Source: Fragum whitleyi (lineage: Eukaryota; Mollusca; Bivalvia; Cardiida; Cardiidae). Taken from it: 64,000 nucleotides of DNA. Location of the stretch: the NCBI GenBank assembly GCA_948146395.1, contig OX411549.1:34432693-34496692 (forward strand). Direction: 5' to 3'. Made by a program: the position numbers and the translations under genes. Below, piece by piece: positions 53,152 through 63,631 of the stretch. The first letter of the stretch is position 1; the number at the start of each line of letters is the position of its first letter. Below the pieces are notes generated by a model. It was not told the origin of the DNA and did no database searches. It saw only the letters and a program-made list of their open reading frames with translations.

Positions 53152-54479
53152 ATTAGTCCCCCACCGGTTACCGGCTTGATTCCGTCCGTCCGTCCGTCCG
53201 TCTGTCTGTCCGTCTGTCCGTCTGTCCGTCACGCTTTTGTCCGGGCTATATCTTCGAAACCATATGTGCTAGCAACTTCAAACTTGGTACACTTATAGAT
53301 CTCATTGAGGAGAAGTGTCATGTTCAAGAACCGTTACTCTGCCACGCCCACTTTTTGAGTTATTGCCCTTTGTTGTTTTTACCCTTACATTCTTGTCCGG
53401 AACATATCTCCTAAACTATGTGTGCTAGCAACTTCAAACTTTGTACACTTAAAGATCTCATTGAGGAGAAGTGTCATGTTTGAGATCAATAACTCTGCCA
53501 TGCCCACTTTTTGAGTTATTGCCCTTTGTTGTTTTTACCCTTATATTCTTGTCCGGATCATATCTCCTAAAGTATAAGTGCTAGCAACTTCAAACTTTGT
53601 ACACTTCTAGATCTCATTGAGGAGAAGTGTCATGTTCAAGAACCGTTACTCTGCCACGCCCACTTTTTGAGTTATTGCCCTTTGTTGTTTTTACCCTTAC
53701 ATTCTTGTCCGGAACATATCTCCTAAACTATGTGTGGTAGCAACTTCAAATTTGGTACACTAATAGATCTCATTGAGGAGAAGTGTCATGTTTAAAAACC
53801 ATTACTCTGCCACGCCCACTTTTTGAGTTATTGCCCTTTGTTGTTTTACCCATACATTCTTGTCCGGAACATATCTCCTAAACTATGTGTGCTAGCAACT
53901 TCAAACTTTGCACACTTATAGATCTCATTGAGGCAAAGTGTCATGTTCAAGATCCATAACTCTGCCACTCCACTTTTTGAGTTATTGCCCTTTGTTGTTT
54001 TTACCCTTACATTCTTGTCCGGATCATATCTCCTAAACTATAAGTACCAGCAACTTCAAACTTTGTACACTTATAGATCCTATTGAGGACAAGTGTCATG
54101 TTCAAGAACCGTTACTCTGCCACGCCCATTTTTTGAGTTATTGCCCTTTGTTGTTTTTACCCTTACATTTTTGTCCGGATCATATCTCCTAAACCATAAG
54201 TGCTAGCAACTTCAAACTTTGTACACTTATAGATCTCATTGAGGCAAAGTGTCATGTTCAAGATCCATAACTCTGCCATGTCCACTTTTTGAGTTATTGC
54301 CCTTTATTGTTTTTAGTCTTACATTCTTGTCCGGATCATATCTCCTAAACTATAAGTGCTAGAAACTTTAAACTTTTACAGTTATAGATCTAGTAAGTTC
54401 CAGATATATTATAAGAGAGGATTTTTTGTTATCCGGTGGGGGACTCCTGTATTGCATCGCAATACGACATGCACTTGTT
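53152..54479 (+). mobile_element. Pearl-like element with 156-bp tandem core and hairpin-CTTGTT end
   Basis: The element begins TTAGTCCCCCACCGGTTACC and near its 3' end has the inverse ATCCGGTGGGGGACTCC, so it carries subterminal inverted repeats. A (TCCG/TCTG)n tract (53183-53230) follows the left end, then about 7.5 core units of 156 bp, then the right arm with a small hairpin TATTGCATCGCAATA and a terminal CACTTGTT. Left arm, tetranucleotide microsatellite, tandem core of about 160 bp and right arm is the plan published for pearl elements of bivalves. There is no protein. Replication probably depends on enzymes from elsewhere; Helitron-like rolling-circle transposition is an inference. Confidence 0.85.
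53236..54400. repeat. Tandem array, 156-bp unit, about 7.5 copies
   Basis: The anchor CTTGTCCGG starts at 53392, 53548, 53704, 53859, 54014, 54170 and 54326, with a degenerate first unit at 53236. Unit lengths are therefore 155-156 bases. Each unit reads ATCTCCTAAACTATAAGTGC, ACTTCAAACTTTGTACACTT, CTCATTGAGGAGAAGTGTCA, TCTGCCACGCCCACTTTTTG and ATTGCCCTTTGTTGTTTTTA. Variation among units is modest (for example AAGAACCGTTA against AAGATCCATAA alternates), which suggests homogenisation or recent expansion. Confidence 0.95.
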
Positions 54480-54589
54480 TACAATATATTTTAAATGCGA
54501 CGTTCGGTTGATCTCTAGCAGAACCGATCCGTTTTTCAAATATTTTATATCACAGAGATTCCAGATTTACCTAATTTGTGCACATGATT
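54480..54589. other. Short intergenic stretch
   Basis: Nothing is recognised between the pearl-like element and the following palindrome. Confidence 0.3.
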
Positions 54590-54662
54590 GATAACATATG
54601 AATAACATGAAATTATGTACTTAAATACTTAAGTACATAATATCATGTTTTCATATGTTATC
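54590..54662. repeat. Near-perfect palindrome
   Basis: GATAACATATGAATAACATG on the left faces CATGTTTTCATATGTTATC on the right, and the centre TTATGTACTTAAATACTTAA with GTACATAA completes the stem. Arms are about 34 bases. Confidence 0.85.
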
Positions 54663-55464
54663 CGTCACACAAGCTTGACCATCTGGGAACTCTATGAGAC
54701 AAATATTGGAAAAAAGGCTAGTTCTAGTAGTGGTCAAACGAGTGCCGCATTTAAAATAATTCTTGTAAAGAGAAGTTTCGAACTAAGTCAGCCTGCGCAG
54801 TCCGACGAGTTCGTTACTTAAAATTACAAAATAAGACTAATTTGAAATTTCCAGCGACAGTGGTCCATTTTTTTTTGTCGCCAAATTGGCCAGTTGTTTC
54901 CATAGCCAGGGGCGGCCGGACCGACCTTCACATCGATGGGTTGATGGATGTAAATGTCCGGCACCACTGATACCGTGATATATGAGGCTGAATTTGTTGG
55001 GCAATAAAAACATGTTCTGCAGGTAATTTGTGATAATGTTAGCAGTTTTGTCGAGTGACCTTTCACTTTATTTAGACACACTGGAGACGTTTGACGAACA
55101 TTTAAACGAGGTTTCTTTGACACTTACTTATCTCCTGAAGAAAAATCGACGTGTCGTTTCAATCGCCAATTTGACTGCGCGTGTAACGTCGAGTAGGCTC
55201 ACAACGTGTGGCGTTTTATTTGAAATTGTTTTGGTTATTTATCATTAATTGATTATTTAAGGGCATTGCTTTGATTTTCAATAATTTTCCAAACAGATAA
55301 AATTATTCCTACGTTTCTGGGTTCCAGTCAATTCGTGTTTCTGAACAGTGAATTTAAAGTTTATCATAGTTTGTAAATAAAAACAATGGTGATTAGTCCT
55401 CTTACTTCCAACAGCTAAGATATTCTTTTATATGATGAAATGCCCGTAAGTTTTGGACTATGTA
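54663..55464. other. Intergenic stretch with a GC-rich patch
   Basis: The patch 54860-55025 is GC-richer and open on the minus strand as part of a 99-codon frame (54824-55123) containing DIYIHQPIDVKVGPAAPGYG. I do not recognise a protein family. The minus strand has an acceptor-like CTGCAG at 55019-55024. Evidence is too weak to call an exon. Confidence 0.25.
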
Positions 55465-55560
55465 GGCTTGGGCGTGACATTTGCAATAATTTTATGTCGA
55501 TTAGATTCCTAACAAAGATTCGGATCAGCTGGTTCATCCGCACAATCTGTAAACGTTTTT
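55465..55560. mobile_element. Family B fragment
   Basis: GGCTTGGGCGTGACATTTGC then AATAATTTTATG match the left end, and GATTCGGATCAGCTGGTTCA with CCGCACAATCTG resembles the internal hairpin. The right part is lost. Confidence 0.55.
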
Positions 55561-55671
55561 TTTTCGATTTGCAGCTACCATGTGTCTCAGTTTCTTCGGG
55601 TAAACGAGGAATATTTTAAATGCACTTTGTGAATGTCAAGGTTGTCTAAAGTCTATCTTTCGAATACAAGA
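55561..55671. other. Short intergenic stretch
   Basis: Nothing is recognised here. Confidence 0.3.
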
Positions 55672-55862
55672 AGAGAGGTATAGATAAGAGGGGGTGAAGT
55701 CAGTCTAAAATCTTTATTTCTTATTTAACCCTATGTTGTGGGTACTCATTTAAATCGCCTTGATGAGACGATTCAAATGAGTACCCATGATATAGGATTT
55801 GTGCAAGTATTCTTGAAATTATCCAATTTGAAATCCAAAATATCGCCTCTATCTGTAGCTCT
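55672..55862. mobile_element. Family E hairpin element, copy 3
   Basis: The ends are ATAGATAAGAGGGGGTGAAG and CGCCTCTATCTGTAGC. The central stem has ACCCTATGTTGTGGGTACTC facing GAGTACCCATGATATAGG, with GCCTTGATGAGAC near the tip. Confidence 0.78.
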
Positions 55863-55936
55863 GAAAAAGTTTTAACACAGGCTTTCGATACTTAAAGGCC
55901 GGACAAGACAAAATACATGAAACATGGCATAAAAAT

Positions 55937-56064
55937 CCTGCGTTTAGGATGACATCACATTGCTGAACTGTTGGCGAATTGTACCCCGCTTTGCACGAAA
56001 GTTTACGTGCAAAGCGGGGTATAATTGGCAAACAGTTTATACCATTTTATCATCCTGAACGCAG
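55937..56064. mobile_element. Family A palindromic MITE, copy 9
   Basis: CCTGCGTTTAGGATGACATC on the left and TATCATCCTGAACGCAG on the right. The core ACCCCGCTTTGCACGAAAGT faces CGTGCAAAGCGGGGTATAAT. Confidence 0.92.
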
Positions 56065-56762
56065 AGAAGAGTTAATCAAAAAACGTTTCAAAACGATCAG
56101 ATACAATAAGCAGGTCCAGCATCCAATTATTAACGAATTAGTTTATCTGACAATTAGTGTTTATCATGGCGTGTAACTGTCGACAGACTGCCCTACAATG
56201 TTACCGTTACTGATGCTGCGCCCAATTAGTTCTGACCACAGACCACGTAATCTCCGTAATCTGATCTCGGCCGCAGAAAACGTCGTGTTTGATGTTCGGG
56301 TTCTGTGATTGATACGCAAAGATTGGGTTATTGGCCGGCGTAATCGTATAAAATCAAAGGTGATCTGGAAAAGGCTGATTTCTTTAAATTGTATGCACGT
56401 GTTTATTTGTGCAGGTAATGGACAACATGCAAATATCGTATTTCAAATCTGTCCCTTTTCAGAAAAAGCTTTTTATTACTAAATAAACATAGGGACTCAA
56501 CCATCGTGATATATGCCTAGTCCTTAATACAGAAAAGAAGAAAACAATACTGCGGGCAATGTTAAGTTTTTCTCTGCTAAATCACGCCGTATGATAAGCA
56601 CCATAGTCCATTGAACTGGAGCAATTACCTATGCAATGCCCCCACTTCATGAATGTTATAGATAAACCAAAATCAGACGTGACCGGCTGGTCGTCACACA
56701 GCAAAACAAATAGTAACGAAGCATCACGAAAACGAATACTGCAAATTCAATATATGTATGCA
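56065..56762. other. Intergenic stretch without identified features
   Basis: The sequence is GC-balanced around 56200-56360 but I see no motif cluster, frame or repeat to report. Confidence 0.35.
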
Positions 56763-56840
56763 CATGTTTGAGTGGGTGAGCAATTTTTTTTCTGTACATG
56801 TACAGATAAAACTGTTCTTTGATCACTCATTTAAACATTT
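56763..56840. repeat. Family K short inverted repeat, copy 2
   Basis: CATGTTTGAGTGGGTGAGCA on the left and TTTGATCACTCATTTAAACA on the right, around TGTACATGTACA. Compare 22882-22963. Confidence 0.65.
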
Positions 56841-57089
56841 GCATCGATAGTTTCAATATAAAGATCATTCGGAACACCATTCGGCCATTCTCACGATCAA
56901 CCTCGGATGTACATAGACGGACTATTTTTAAAAATTACGGGAAACCCTTGGAAAAACTCGATGACGTCAGTTAAAATGGCGTTAGCCCTCGAAACTGTGA
57001 GTGAAAACATTCGACGTCGTCAACGCTACGCGTTTAAGTCACTGACGTGAAACCATCGTATCCTTATATAAATATCTTTAGATTCTTAG

Positions 57090-57161
57090 ATAACGGCTGA
57101 AAAATCTTAATTTTTGAGAATGATTCGTCATTCTCAAAAATGAAGATTTTTCAGACGTTAT
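57090..57161. repeat. Near-perfect palindrome
   Basis: ATAACGGCTGAAAAATCTTA faces GAAGATTTTTCAGACGTTAT, and TTTTTGAGAATGA faces TCATTCTCAAAAA at the tip. Arms are about 34 bases with few mismatches. Confidence 0.85.
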
Positions 57162-58004
57162 TTTCTGTAAAAGATTTAAATTTACAGTGTTAATTTTTCT
57201 TACACTGTTTCCGCCTAACAAAATGCACGATTTTGTTACATACCCATCCGCCTTACATACATCCGAGGTCTGTTGCAGTTTACGGAAATGGCCGAGTGAT
57301 GTTCCGAATGTATAAAGATAGACGTGCGTTCTTTATGTCTTCAGTGCGGGCCAAACGAAGAGTTTTCACAAATTGATCCAATGCATGTAAGACCATCTAA
57401 ATTTGTTCAGTTGAAGGTAGTCCGATCAGCATGAAGGAATAGGTTTTAATAAGGTATCATCATCAACATCTCTTTGATGTTACAATAACCCGAAAGTATT
57501 ATGAGATCAGGTTGACCGCTACTGATTATTGGTGCTAATGAACCATGAACACTTTTGGCATGTACTGTAACCTCTATCTTGTCTCTAATTCTTGACTGTT
57601 TGGACTTCTTACTGAAATGCGTATTATTGCACTGAAGTTTGGTTTCTCGGTGACTTGACAATTGATCAATAATAAAGATGATGGTAAATAGTGGGTAAAA
57701 AGTGCAAAACAATGCTGATGTTTTAAATGTATTCTTTGCTTCTCAAATAATCGGAAAAAATCGCGGAATTTTGCCAAAATACTCACTGCTTTGCACCGAA
57801 AATTCTTTTCGATTAGAATTATTTATCGCAAATATGTTTTCTTAGGCAAGCAATTCAGAGCTAGTATATGATAAAAACGGGAAGTCAACGATGGAGTAGA
57901 CATTATCCTTATAGACACACGTATTCAGTTAACTAGGGAACGTTAATAATTTCGTTTAATCTCGTGCAAAATCTTAATTATGTGACCAGTTAAAAAAAAA
58001 AAAA
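57162..58004. other. Intergenic stretch without identified features
   Basis: The minus-strand frames at 57446-57786 overlap in different frames and have no recognised motif. Confidence 0.35.
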
Positions 58005-58314
58005 GAAATACAAGTGCACGGCCTACGGGTGCCTACGCTCGACTTTTGAGTGCTGGGTGGTGGAAAAAAATCAAAGTTGAAAAAGGGGCATAATTTGCAC
58101 AAAATGCGTCAAAGTTATCCCCCTTGATAGTATAGGTTGCTCTTTTGAAGGTGAACATGTGTGCCAAGTTGCAGGTGAATGCCTTTAGTAGAACCAGATA
58201 TATCACAAAATGTCAAAGTTTTCGCACAGCGACGACAACAACAACGACTACGACGACGATAACGACACCAAGGCTATAGCAATATCTCGGGTTTTCTCCT
58301 AAAACAGCCGAGCT
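58005..58314 (-). mobile_element. Family H element, minus-strand copy
   Basis: It is the reverse complement of 30379-30666: AAACAGCCGAGCT at the right border, a CGACGACGAT-rich tract at 58225-58265, CACAAAATGTCAAAGTTTTC, CACATGTGTGCCAAGTT-like text, and the 3' end (low coordinates) with GGTGCCTACGCTCG and a border CAAGTGCACGG. Its left subterminal repeat (CGACTTTTGAGTGCTGG here) is less well preserved than in the other copy. Confidence 0.85.
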
Positions 58315-58992
58315 AAAAAACAAAAAATATGTGAAAGAATGTGGTTGAGCAAAGCGATTTGATACGGAAACTCGAATTAGTATACATGTACTAATAGTTG
58401 AAATAGATATTCTACAATCGACTGCAACATACATGCCAATATACCTTGGCGGGAATACCACACCGGTATTGTCTTTCCTGGACGTACATGTTGGGATGGC
58501 CAATCGGTCTGTAAATTAGTCAAAGAGATAAGCGATGATACTGGCCATTACGTTGTCATGATTGGTCTTTTGGTGTTTGCTCTTAATTGTCTTTGATGAC
58601 TTCATTAGGAAACAATAAATCCCCCATTCAAATGATAAGAAGATACGGTTGCTTTGTTATACGGAGAACACGGACGTTTCTGGATTGGCCTGAAGATTTT
58701 CCTTTGGACATCGTATATCTAATATATAGTTCAAGACTCTTGACTGAAATGAATCTGCCGAAACTATTCCATTATATAGTTTTGTACATATGCATTTGTT
58801 AAGTTCGATGTCATTTGGCAGCGTTAAGTCATTTATAAATACAATAAAAATCTGTGATAGTGCTCAGTATTACATAAACACATCTTCTGAAAACTGAACC
58901 TCTACCAAACTCTGAATCTATCCATGGGATGTCAGTGTCGAGTATGAAACATACACTACCTGTATTTGGAGACTTCTGTGTCTTGAGCCAAG
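58315..58992. other. Intergenic stretch without identified features
   Basis: Frames at 58213-58503 and 58587-58802 have no known motif; the first runs through family H. Confidence 0.35.
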
Positions 58993-59121
58993 CCCTTCGT
59001 TCAGGATTACAAAACGGTGCAACTTGTTTGCCAATTTTACCCCGCTTTGCACGTGCACTTACGTGCAAAGCGGGATAAAATTGGCAAACAGATTTTTACG
59101 ATTTATTACTCTGAACGTAGA
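58993..59121. mobile_element. Family A palindromic MITE, copy 10
   Basis: CCCTTCGTTCAGGATTACAA on the left; the right end reads TACTCTGAACGTAG. The core ACCCCGCTTTGCACGTGCAC faces ACGTGCAAAGCGGGATAAAA. Confidence 0.9.
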
Positions 59122-60166
59122 GCAGTTCGTTTAGAGAAAATCTTATGTGTCGGGACATGCGATGGTATGACTGTTCTTTAAACTTTAATTAGAACATGAT
59201 TAGATATGATACCAAACCCAAAGCAATTGTCAAAGCTCTTTGGAACTAATTTGCAGACACTTTTTCCGTTTCATGACGGGTAGACTTGACAAATACTCTT
59301 CTCTCGGGACTTGCATTCCAATTTTAAGATGACAGCCAGTAGCAGATCGCAGTAACGATATCACGTGACACTGTCCGAGGCCTCGTCAAATTTCTCGTGA
59401 CTTTAAAATCTCGAGAGTCTTGATACTGACAGTTGCTAAAAGAAACACTGCGCAAAACGACATTTATTTACTCTTCTCATAGCTTTTTAAGTACAAGTAT
59501 TTCATTAATTAAATTTTGCCATATTCAATTAAATGCGTATATTATTAACTTCGAGCTATATTTCCACTAATTAATTAGTTTTGTAAATAACTTAATGTAA
59601 ATACTCTTAACGCTCAGAAAGCCTGTATGATTCATAAAGTGAAAAACGTCCCCCAAGAACTGCAGAAATTTTGTCAGAATTACAACGACAAAACGTTTTG
59701 GACCATCTTCGCCTATTATAAGGAAGATAAACATTTCTAGATTCAGAGAGTCTACTCAGAAACTAATTTTAAACTCTGAATAGCCTGTTTAGTTCTAGCA
59801 GCCTTGCGAGGATAGAAACATAACACACTTCAGTGGAAAACTTATTTCTATACTGGTATCACATTTCGACGATTGACGACCAAAACGTCATAAATACAGC
59901 TTTAATTAGCTAGAATTATATGGTTTGATTGGCCCGATTTTATAGGTAATCCTCGTGCATTTCACATCCTTTACTTTCACCGAAGGTCATTTTGAGGGGT
60001 CAGTGCTGGACGGTAGATGCTCTCTTTACTATACGTTTTAAGACACTTGCCGAAGCAGCATTCATTTGTCCAATGGATTTGTGAGCAGCAAGATGTAATT
60101 GTGATATTTTCGGCGTCCGGCGACGATATGATTGCTGTTAGATAAAGACATAAATAGAATTTAAAT
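59122..60166. other. Intergenic stretch, partly GC-balanced
   Basis: Around 59325-59420 the sequence is GC-balanced with ATATCACGTGACAC. I see no gene and no repeat family. The frame at 59977-60198 runs into family B. Confidence 0.35.
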
Positions 60167-60397
60167 GAGCCGGTGCATGACATTTCCAACAGTTTCATGG
60201 GTGAGTGTTAAACATCCTTTTAGAAGCCCAGAAAGGGTCTTATAGATCTATTCTCCGATTGCGAACAGAGACTATGGGTCCGTACCTACCTAGTGAGCAA
60301 ATAGTGAAGACACTGATCAGACTGTGCGGATGCACAGGCTGATCTGAGTTTAAACGCTGCGCACACGAGGAAATTTTGAAACGTCACGCACAGGATC
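60167..60397. mobile_element. Family B inverted-repeat element, copy 4
   Basis: GAGCCGGTGCATGACATTTC on the left and TTTGAAACGTCACGCACAGG on the right. The hairpin GTGAAGACACTGATCAGACT faces GCACAGGCTGATCTGAGTTT. Confidence 0.87.
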
Positions 60398-61064
60398 AAG
60401 TGATCTAGGCGGGAAAATTATCTGTAAAAAAGGACAAATATCCCTCAGGACGAGGCTTGGCGGTCAAACACTTGTAAATGACCACAGCAAATGACCGCAA
60501 GTAAATCTCTCACAATACAAATTAATAATAACGCGTGACATGAACATAAACGTTAGGCCTTTATAATATCTTTTTTTTAGTATACCAACTTCAGTTGTAT
60601 CTACAGAATTAGACTGCGACTTGCATCTGTTGACAGCCTTTGTCTATATTTTAAAAATGAATTTGTTTCGTCTTATATTTTTTTAAAAAGCAAAAAAGGG
60701 TCCACGAAACAACATTGTTTTTTCATTCCAAAAACAGGGGAAATTCATATTGGTTAATTGTGCCCGAAAATAAAAGACTTAAAAGACCGATTCAACGTAC
60801 TGTCAGCCGTTTGCATTTTCATTCAAAATATAGATTTATATATATTTCTGATTGGGCTGTTTTATTCCAGATCCCTTGTTCAATGCAGGCCCTATAATCG
60901 ATTATATATATAAAAAAATATCAATGAAATCTATACAACCGGTAAACTTAAACAATGCCAAGATTTGAATTTCTGTTCTTATAAATTAGATCTCACAATA
61001 TTACTGAATAAGTCTGGTTATCTAGCATAGTACATTTTGTATATGTTAAAGGCAGTAGAACCGT
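60398..61064. other. AT-rich intergenic stretch
   Basis: No feature is supported. Confidence 0.35.
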
Positions 61065-61190
61065 AATAATTCCGCAAAATTTCGGAACTCATGATCTTTC
61101 ACAATGTTGACCGAGGTTTCTTAAGAAAGTCATTAGGAAACCTTGGTTACACTTTTAAAGTAAATGACTTCCTAAACGCTGCAAAACTAT
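61065..61190. mobile_element. Family F hairpin element, copy 2
   Basis: CCGAGGTTTCTTAAGA and TCATTAGGAAACCTTGG form the centre, and ATTCCGCAAAATTTCGGAAC at the left corresponds to CCTAAACGCTGCAAAACTAT at the right. It is more diverged than 11488-11615. Confidence 0.72.
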
Positions 61191-61972
61191 CAGGGGTCCA
61201 CTACCTTAAGTAAATTTCTTGATTAGTTTGGCAAGTGTATTGTGCTCGTTTTTCTAGAGACAAAATCTTTTCTATTTCAAGACTCTGATTCGACGAAGTT
61301 TTCTCTAAAACCCGAAAACACTTTGCGACTTGACAAATACTATTAATTAAGCAATGCATCTTTGTTTTTCTGTTCTGACCTATCTACGAGTCCATTCTTC
61401 TTGCTCAAGCAACAATGTGACATGGGAAGTGAGAAATGGCAGCGGATATACGACACAACGTGGGTATATTCATCAAGTCAATTATTATCTAAATCCTTTT
61501 TATATAACACAGTCGTCATAGCAAAGTATGCTCAATCTTAAATGCCATTCAAGCTAGCATCAAACCATTGAATAAGCCTGAGAAAATATTTCTTTAATAG
61601 TAGAGTTTTGATTATCATTTAGATATATAGATAAAATCATAAATGATGCGTAAGAAACATAAGTAATGAATATAAAGTATATTCTTTTCTTTGTTCATTG
61701 CTGTTTTACTCTCGACTAATAAAATTTATACAAGTTTTACTTGAAAAAAAATTCTTGTCAAATGCATCATTCATAAACCCTTCAAAACATCATCCCTTTT
61801 TATAACAGTCTTGTAATACATAAGAAGACGAAATTTCTGATCCAAACAAAATCTCCCATGAAATTTTGTCACCTAAATACATAGATTCCTAAGTAACAAT
61901 CTCTTGCTGTCTGCAACTTCAAAATTGGACTAGTACAAAATTGTCGTCTCGTATAACGTAGGTTATCACGAT
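61191..61972. other. AT-rich intergenic stretch
   Basis: Nothing is supported. Confidence 0.35.
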
Positions 61973-62371
61973 TTCTTCAATATTTTTCGTTGGATCATTG
62001 AGAAATAATGATAGTTTATCATTTGATAAAATCACCGCCTAATCAGTATTTTTTCAAAACATATACCCCGCTTTCGTTCATTTCACCCTATCTGACGTTA
62101 TCTAAGAGTTGCCCAATATGTGACGTCATCATGAAATTGTATTTTAGCAATTACGTGCAAAATGATGCCCTTTAATAAAATTTGTCCTTAAATCTTCACA
62201 TTTTGTCTCATTTAGCATTAAAGAAAATTATAATCGTTTTTTTGCATATATTGAACAAAAAAGACTATATTTTTACCCCATTGCTACGCCACACGTGAAA
62301 TAAAGCTTAGTTTTTAACCCAATAAAATACCAATCGATCTTGCATAGAAACAATAAACGATTATCCTCTAT
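61973..62371 (+). mobile_element. CRE-bearing palindromic repeat, diverged copy
   Basis: It starts TTCTTCAATATTTTTCGTTGG and ends ACGATTATCCTCTAT. It keeps GATAGTTTATCATTTGATAA, CTGACGTTATC and GTGACGTCATC, GTGCAAAATGATGCCC, and the outline of the terminal palindrome. Arm mismatches are frequent, so it is older than the pair at 12692-14430. Confidence 0.82.
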
Positions 62372-63229
62372 TTACAACTACAATTTTAAACGGTTTCAAA
62401 AATTATAACCCCGTTTTATCGCGAATCAAACTAAACGTCCACAAATCAAGATGGTCTTATTCGATAAATCTTCCTTTGAAAGATAAGATTGTCTTTTCAT
62501 AATGTCAGTCGTATTTGTTACATCATTTTGAAAAACTGCCAGCCACTCGGGCCCGTAACTCACGGTGCATCTCTCTCTTTGAGTTGCCTTTCTCTGTTTT
62601 TTACGACATGTCCAAAATTTGGAGAAGATCATTAGTTATATACGTCCGTTCTTTTATAATTAAAAGTGGTTTTCTTAATAGAAAGCTAGATAAAAGATGA
62701 GTGTTATTTTTCTCCCGTACTTTTTTGGGTGAACATCTGGCGAAGTTCGAATAACAACCGTTTATGATTAATTGTCACTTATACCAACCTTTGTACGCTT
62801 TTTCCCCACCCGAAAAATATCCATCCGCTATATTTGAATTTTTATGCTTATGCAAAAATATCATAGCAAACGTGTGTTGAATTAGCATTCAGTGTAGAAA
62901 TTATTATCGCATTATTCTACTGTTTGCTTATAATTTTTTGCCCAAGAATTAAAAAATAAAATAAAAAAAGTAGGTATAAATCTATCATACCAGTGGATTT
63001 GCTCTCATAATTTTATTTTTTCGAACAAATCATTATCACTTAGTGAAAGTCCATTTGAAAAAATTGAAAAAGCTTGGCATCCAGTAGGGCGTCAGAAAAA
63101 TTAAGCATTTTTTCTTCCTAAGCGTTTTTTTTTTTTTTTCTGAAATCTTTGTTTTAAAGGTCATGCAAACTTCTCTTTTTGAAGACAGACAGCTTAAATC
63201 AATAGAAAGATGTAATTTTCTATCCCAGA
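62372..63229. other. AT-rich intergenic stretch
   Basis: Overlapping opposing frames at 62426-62700 have no recognised motif. A T run lies near 63127-63139. Confidence 0.35.
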
Positions 63230-63570
63230 AAATAGGCAGTTTGTACCAAAACCGGCAATTTCTCGGGGAAATTCTCCCCGGATCTGTGTTATATGGCTGT
63301 CGACTTTAATTAGGCCAAATACGACTCAGGAATAGCCTGCGAAATGCCGGAGTCCCGGAACCTAATTGAGTTAGCTCTCCCAATAGACTTCGAGCTTCGC
63401 TGGGTTGACGTAAACTACCGCTACCCTCACGCAAAATTCGTGTAGACTTAAGAATTATTGTCATTTCTAATTCCCTGGAAATGCAGCGTTGCTATAGTAA
63501 CGGAATTTTCGGTCCCAGCCTTTTGGAATTAATTGGCGGGTTTCTGGCACGAAAAGACTGATGGGTAGAG
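63230..63570. promoter_or_regulatory. Candidate conserved non-coding block with RFX-type X-box
   Basis: This is the most complex GC-balanced, repeat-free block in the right part of the window. It holds GTTGCTATAGTAAC at 63488-63501, a good match to the palindromic RFX X-box pattern (GTNRCC-NRGYAAC-like); AATTGGCGGG (E2F-like) near 63532; TTTAATTAGGCC near 63307; and CCTAATTGAG near 63361. No open frame of note runs through it. Enhancer function is inferred from composition and motifs only. Confidence 0.33.
63488..63501. promoter_or_regulatory. RFX X-box-like palindrome
   Basis: GTTGCTATAGTAAC has two inverted half-sites (GTTGC and GTAAC) two to four bases apart, as bound by RFX factors. It differs from the ideal palindrome by one base in each half. 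Confidence 0.4.
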
Positions 63571-63631
63571 AGATACAGTCGTATATATTAGCATTGCTAG
63601 AGTTGTACAGAAAGGGGAATTATTTTTATTT

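Noticed and set aside
53236..54400. CRISPR array
   Set aside because: The regular 156-bp spacing comes from contiguous similar units without distinct spacers, and the sequence is from an animal genome.
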